Shown: positions 6,220 through 6,223 of the stretch, in pieces | Layout of the letters: the number at the start of each line of letters is the position of its first letter | Position numbering within the stretch: the first letter of the stretch is position 1 | Made by a program: the position numbers and the translations under genes | Notes under the pieces: generated by a model | Seen by the model: only the letters and a program-made list of their open reading frames with translations | What the model was told of the DNA's origin: nothing | The model's database searches: none | NCBI GenBank assembly: GCA_025464125.1 | Contig: JAODLU010000083.1 | Span: 1 to 6,223 of the forward strand | Reading direction: 5' to 3' | From: Microbacteriaceae bacterium | GTDB taxonomy: Bacteria; Actinomycetota; Actinomycetes; Actinomycetales; Microbacteriaceae | DNA: 6,223 nucleotides

Positions 6220-6223
6220 CGGG

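Overview
The window looks like chromosomal backbone DNA from a high-GC actinobacterium. Family Microbacteriaceae or a close relative is the best guess, inferred from gene content rather than from a marker gene. Supporting evidence is the actinobacterial fused 2-oxoglutarate dehydrogenase (Kgd/OdhA type), a GuaB1-type protein, strong G/C third-position bias, GTG starts and weak Shine-Dalgarno sites. I see no tRNA, rRNA, CRISPR array, insertion sequence, phage gene or attachment site.

Layout, left to right. Positions 1-1101 (minus strand) hold the first 367 codons of kgd, which runs off the left edge. A 125-bp divergent intergenic region (1102-1226) follows; it contains a perfect 7-bp inverted repeat that is a candidate operator. 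Positions 1227-2666 (plus) encode GuaB1, an IMP dehydrogenase/GMP reductase family protein with a CBS pair. After a 92-bp gap, two tandem CNNM/CorC-family membrane proteins with CBS domains follow (2759-4078 and 4078-5115, plus). They overlap by one base and are probably translationally coupled. The second is a short paralogue with no C-terminal CorC/HlyC domain. The minus-strand gene at 5137-6219 converges on them across 21 bp; it encodes a complete old yellow enzyme (NADH:flavin oxidoreductase) of the YqjM-like class.

How the genes may fit together. The divergent kgd/guaB1 pair puts a TCA-cycle enzyme beside a purine-salvage enzyme. guaB1 and the two CNNM genes form a same-strand block of three consecutive genes that each carry a CBS pair, a domain that commonly binds adenine nucleotides. 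From memory, the same order occurs in Mycobacterium tuberculosis (Rv1843c-Rv1842c-Rv1841c), so this looks like a conserved but functionally under-explained actinobacterial block rather than a new mobile system. I found no clearly undescribed system. The best leads are the candidate operator, the conserved CBS-gene block and a possible leaderless guaB1 transcript.
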